NCBI RefSeq assembly: GCF_020740535.1
Contig: NZ_CP082362.1
Location: forward strand, 992,001 to 1,056,000
Length of the DNA: 64,000 nucleotides
Origin: Streptomyces profundus
GTDB taxonomy: Bacteria > Actinomycetota > Actinomycetes > Streptomycetales > Streptomycetaceae
Direction of reading: 5' to 3'
Shown here one piece after another: positions 61,232-64,000 of this stretch. The translations under genes were made by a program, and so were the position numbers. Position 1 is the first letter of the stretch. Every line of letters starts with the position of its first letter. A model generated the notes under the pieces. That model did not search any database, was not told the DNA's origin, and saw only the letters and a program-made list of their open reading frames with translations.

Positions 61232-61777
61232 ATGACTGAGGAGAGCGGCTGCGTCTGGGCCGTCGAGCAGAGCCCGATCGGCCCCCTGTTGCTGGTGGCC
61301 ACGGACCGCGGGCTGGTCCAGGTCGCCTTCCACGCCGATCCCCCTCTGGTACGGCGGGCGCTGGCGCGGCTGGCCGACGAGCTGGGTGTCCGGGCGGAGC
61401 CGGCGCCCGCCGGGCATCCGGTGCTGACGGCGGCGGCCGAGCAGCTGGCGGCCTACTTCGCCGGCCGTCTGCGGGCCTTCGAGCTGCCGCTGGACTGGTC
61501 GCTGACGTCGGGGTTCACCGAGCGGGTGCTGCGGGAGCTGGCGGGATCGGTGCCGTTGGGCGGCGTGGTCACGTATCAGGAGCTCGCCCGGCGGGTGGGT
61601 GAGCCGGGCGCGGCGCAGGCGGTGGGCGGGGCCATGGGGGCGAATCCCCTGCCCGTGGTGGTCCCCTGCCATCGGGTGGTGGCGTCCGGCGGGGGCATAG
61701 GCGGCTTCAGCGGCGGTCTGGAGACCAAGCGGGAGCTGCTCGCCCTGGAGGGGGTGCTGCCCAGCCCACTCTTCTGA
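61232..61777 (+). CDS. ogt: Methylated-DNA-protein-cysteine methyltransferase
   Basis: A 181-residue suicide repair enzyme removing methyl groups from O6-methylguanine. The active-site motif PVVVPCHRVVASGG and the helix-turn-helix region GGVVTYQELARRVGEPGAAQAVG (key part TYQELARRV) are present. The leaderless start and damage promoter indicate DNA-damage induction. Follows glpQ on the same strand but has its own promoter. Confidence 0.94.
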   Translation: MTEESGCVWAVEQSPIGPLLLVATDRGLVQVAFHADPPLVRRALARLADELGVRAEPAPAGHPVLTAAAEQLAAYFAGRLRAFELPLDWSLTSGFTERVLRELAGSVPLGGVVTYQELARRVGEPGAAQAVGGAMGANPLPVVVPCHRVVASGGGIGGFSGGLETKRELLALEGVLPSPLF

Positions 61778-61909
61778 GGAGGCGATCTCCGCCCTTCTGT
61801 ACCGATACTGGCACCGGGGCCGACGCCGGGTCCGCGGTTCTCCTCGGCGGCCTCGCCAGGCGCGAGCCCGACGCCGAGCGTCGTCCGGCCCCAGGCAAGG
61901 AGGGCGACG

Positions 61910-62536
61910 ATGGCTGGGGCCCCGGATCGGCCGACGATCACCTACTGCTCGCTGGACGCGCTGCGCGCCCGTGGCTGGACCCCGTTTCTGGTCCGGGGCT
62001 TTCTGGGCCAGCCGGACCGCACGGCGCCGGTGGAGCTGTATCTCAGCGCCCGGGTGAGGGAGGCGGAGTCGCTGCCGGCGTTCCTCGCCGCCCGGGAGCT
62101 GCGCAGGCGCCGGGCGCGGGCGCAGCGCGAGGCGGGCGAGCGGCGTCGGGCGGAGGGGCTGGCGACGATCCTCGCGAAGCCGCTTGAGCTCCCTCGCCTC
62201 ACCGAGGCGGAGCTGGCGGAGCGCGCGGTGGCCCACCGCAATCTGCGGGACGCCCAGCGGGCCGCGCTCTCCTGGGGCCATCGGCCGCGCCCGCGGACGG
62301 TGGACGAGCTGACGCCGGCCGAGCTGGCCCGATGGGAGGTGCGCTGGCTGTGGGAGGCGTTGCTCCCCTACGCCGCGCTGCTCAACGCGCTACCGCCCGG
62401 CGACAGCCGGGCCGAGGGCCGGCGGCTGCTCACCGAGCGGTGTTACGACGCGATCGCGGGGGCCTATCCGGCACTCCGGGCGGAGTGCCGGGAACAACGG
62501 GCCGCCGCGCTGGGGGATGTCCCGGAGGGAGGCTGA
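61910..62536 (+). CDS. Conserved hypothetical protein
   Basis: A 208-residue cytosolic protein with a charged helical middle (RELRRRRARAQREAGERRRAEGL; key part RRRRARAQRE) and an N-terminal short motif ITYCSLDALRARGWTPFLV. The helical middle is basic and could contact nucleic acid. Family not recognised. ATG follows AGGAGGGCGACG, a good ribosome site. Neighbours are ogt and the M23 peptidase. Confidence 0.6.
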   Translation: MAGAPDRPTITYCSLDALRARGWTPFLVRGFLGQPDRTAPVELYLSARVREAESLPAFLAARELRRRRARAQREAGERRRAEGLATILAKPLELPRLTEAELAERAVAHRNLRDAQRAALSWGHRPRPRTVDELTPAELARWEVRWLWEALLPYAALLNALPPGDSRAEGRRLLTERCYDAIAGAYPALRAECREQRAAALGDVPEGG

Positions 62537-62569
62537 CCGGGCGGGTCGGCGATCGGTCGATCAGTCGCC

Positions 62570-63268
62570 TCACACCTCGGCGTCCTGGTCACGCAGGAAC
62601 TTCATGGGGTCTATGGCGGTGCCGTAGTCGGCGCTGGTCCTGATCTCGAAGTGCAGGTGGGGACCACTGCTGTTACCGGTGTTACCGGACAGGGCGATCC
62701 GCTCGTCCGCGGAGACGTCCTGGCCCACCTCGACGTCGACCTGCGACAGGTGCGCGTACTGGCTGAAGGTGCCGTCGTCGTGCTTGATCACCACGGCGTT
62801 GCCGTACGCGGGACCGTCCCCGGCGCCGTTGCCGCCGGCCTTGACCACGGTGCCGTCGTGGACGGCGTGCACCTTGGTACCGCTCGGCACGGCGAAGTCC
62901 TGGCCACTGTGCTTGGCGGTCCAGCGGTCACCGCTGTTCCCGTAGGTGGCCGACAGCTCGTAGTCACCCGGGATCGGCGACACCCAGTCCTTGGCGGCCT
63001 CGGCGGCCTTGGCGGCCTTCGCGGGCGCGGCCTCGGCGGTGGTCTCGCCCGACTCGGCGGCGGCCCGGAGCGCCTCGGCCTGGCCGCGCGTGCTGTCGGC
63101 CAGCTCGATCGCGGTGCCGGAGGCGAAAGCGTCGGCCTGAGTGCCCTCGGCGGCCACCGCGGCACCGGTCAGCGCGACCGTGGCGCAGGCGCCGGCCACG
63201 ACCGCGGCGGCGGCCCGGGCACGAAGGGTCTTGGGGGTGCGCGTCGTGATGGTGGTGGTGTTCAGCAT
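62570..63268 (-). CDS. Secreted M23-family peptidase (LytM-like)
   Basis: A 232-residue exported protein: signal peptide (RARAAAAVVAGACATVALTGAAVAA), an Ala/Glu/Lys linker and a C-terminal zinc peptidase domain. Zinc ligands fit HSGQDFAVPSGTKVHAVHDG and the HLHFEIR motif (SSGPHLHFEIRTSAD). It is likely to cut peptidoglycan cross-links or act as a non-catalytic LytM activator. The ATG at 63268 has GAGG ten bases upstream. A long, structured leader lies upstream. Confidence 0.88.
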   Translation of the reverse strand: MLNTTTITTRTPKTLRARAAAAVVAGACATVALTGAAVAAEGTQADAFASGTAIELADSTRGQAEALRAAAESGETTAEAAPAKAAKAAEAAKDWVSPIPGDYELSATYGNSGDRWTAKHSGQDFAVPSGTKVHAVHDGTVVKAGGNGAGDGPAYGNAVVIKHDDGTFSQYAHLSQVDVEVGQDVSADERIALSGNTGNSSGPHLHFEIRTSADYGTAIDPMKFLRDQDAEV

Positions 63269-63726
63269 GAAGGGACAACCTCTGCGATTCGGGGGCATCC
63301 CGACCGAAACCAGCCGGGCGAATCTCATTGATAACGGGCATTTCCCCCGAGCACAAGAACCCTCATTACTAGGCGCCCCCGTAGTCGGAACGGCTGGAAT
63401 AGCCGCCCGAATCAGGGGCGCCGAGAAGGGCCCGAAACAGCGATGGGAACCCGCCTGACCCATGAGAAGGCCCGGCGCACGCCGCTGACCTGTCATTTCT
63501 TCCGACTGTCCGGAAGTCAACGAGTGTGCCGGGCGAAATTCCCATCGGGCTGGACCGAAAGTCCCGGGCCTTTGGTCACCCCAACTCCCTATCCGCGTTC
63601 GTAGGTGCCCGGTGGGCTGTGTCGACCGTCACATGGAATGCGGTGAGCGGGCCGGACAAGGGGCCGAATTCGCGTTGCTCAGGCCGGTGCGGAGATGTCC
63701 CTTCACCCTTTCGTGAGCTCGTTCCG
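63269..63726. other. Long structured leader/promoter region of the M23 gene
   Basis: About 460 bases without a gene between the M23 peptidase and the next minus-strand gene. The visible element is a two-level stem-loop at 63372-63422. Streptomyces cell-wall hydrolase genes often carry regulatory leaders, but I cannot identify a riboswitch family from sequence alone. Confidence 0.5.
63372..63422 (-). promoter_or_regulatory. Leader stem-loop of the M23 peptidase gene
   Basis: GGCGCCCC pairs with GGGGCGCC, enclosing an inner CGGCT/AGCCG hairpin. In the minus-strand transcript it would lie ~105-155 bases before the start codon. Confidence 0.5.
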
Positions 63727-64000
63727 TCAGCTCGGATACACCTCGAAAGTGGCGCACCGTCGCCCGCCGAAACGCGGCGCGTCGGCTTCGGCGGCCCCGG
63801 TGAGGAGCTCCCGCGCGTAGCCGAGCGGCTCGTGGTCGCCCAGGCCCGTGATGTAGGCGCGGTGCTCGGCGAGCGAGGCGATGCCGCGGTCCAGCGCCCG
63901 CTGGCTCAGCGGCTGGGCGTGCGTGGGATGCGGGGACGCCGCCACCGCCACCCAGCGCACCCCGCCCCAGGGCTCAAGGCCGCCGTCGGCGAGCTGCTCG
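63727..64000 (-). CDS. C-terminal part of a probable PIG-L family deacetylase
   Basis: Partial gene; the N-terminus is outside the window. The visible end reads WVAVAASPHPTHAQPLSQ, then DRGIASLAEHRAYITGL and FGGRRCATFEVYPS. This resembles the C-terminal region of actinomycete PIG-L/LmbE N-acetylglucosamine deacetylases, in which the SPHPTH stretch supplies a metal or substrate histidine. Family assignment rests on memory of that pattern and is provisional. Confidence 0.5.
   Translation of the reverse strand, partial: EQLADGGLEPWGGVRWVAVAASPHPTHAQPLSQRALDRGIASLAEHRAYITGLGDHEPLGYARELLTGAAEADAPRFGGRRCATFEVYPS

Noticed and set aside
63269..63726. c-di-AMP (ydaO) riboswitch before the M23 peptidase
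   Set aside because: The gene type and leader length fit, but I could not find the conserved riboswitch core by eye; left as an unclassified structured leader.

Overview
The window is about 64 kb of very GC-rich actinomycete chromosome. GTG starts, GGAGG-type ribosome sites, leaderless -10 boxes, ATGA/GTGA gene overlaps and the protein families all point to Streptomyces or a close relative. The order dapA-dapD, suf operon, ctaA/ctaB, tkt-tal-zwf-opcA-pgl-pgi, secG-tpiA-pgk, gap, whiA-yvcK-rapZ-uvrC, uvrA, uvrB, glpQ, ogt matches what I remember of the Streptomyces coelicolor core around SCO1910-SCO1970, so this is core chromosome, not an accessory island. I see no prophage, insertion sequence, CRISPR array, tRNA or rRNA gene.

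Layout. 1-4.6 kb: a minus-strand GntR-controlled sugar-acid operon (IlvD/Edd dehydratase cut by the window edge, DapA-like aldolase, FadR-type regulator) and a secreted beta-helix protein. 4.6-5.4 kb: a repeat-rich, palindromic stretch without a credible gene. 5.4-9.5 kb: small hypotheticals, an APH-family kinase, a lipoprotein-like beta-propeller protein, and a TetR regulator facing a 62-residue gene. 9.6-18.4 kb: a large acidic hypothetical, a secreted nuclease, dapA, a flavin-split-barrel protein, a MerR-sliding-clamp fusion, dapD, TetR plus an SMR efflux pump, and a metallothionein-like protein. 18.4-25.3 kb: the complete sufR-B-D-ferredoxin-C-S-U-T operon. 25.6-28.7 kb: a Gfo/Idh/MocA oxidoreductase and an ABC exporter. 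28.7-31.7 kb: heme A biosynthesis (ctaA, ctaB). 32-40.3 kb: the pentose phosphate operon and pgi. 40.4-44.5 kb: an RbpA-family protein, secG, and lower glycolysis (tpiA, pgk, gap). 44.6-49.7 kb: whiA, yvcK, rapZ, uvrC. 49.7-64 kb: hydrolases, uvrA, a giant secreted phosphodiesterase, uvrB, glpQ, ogt, an M23 peptidase, and the 3' end of a probable PIG-L deacetylase.

Regulation is the most interesting layer. uvrA, uvrB, uvrC and ogt each carry a promoter matching the actinobacterial PafBC/RecA-independent DNA-damage consensus (TTGTCAGTG-N8-TAnnnT). Three of them are placed so that transcription should start exactly at the ATG, and a VOC-family gene has a degenerate copy at the same spacing. A perfect SufR-type operator (CAAC-N6-GTTG) overlaps the sufR start codon. 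An identical 14-base LacI-type box lies in the sugar-acid operon and upstream of the secreted beta-helix gene. Eleven-base direct repeats resembling PHO boxes precede three secreted phosphoesterase or nuclease genes. The most unusual protein is a MerR DNA-binding domain fused to two of the three DNA polymerase III sliding-clamp domains.
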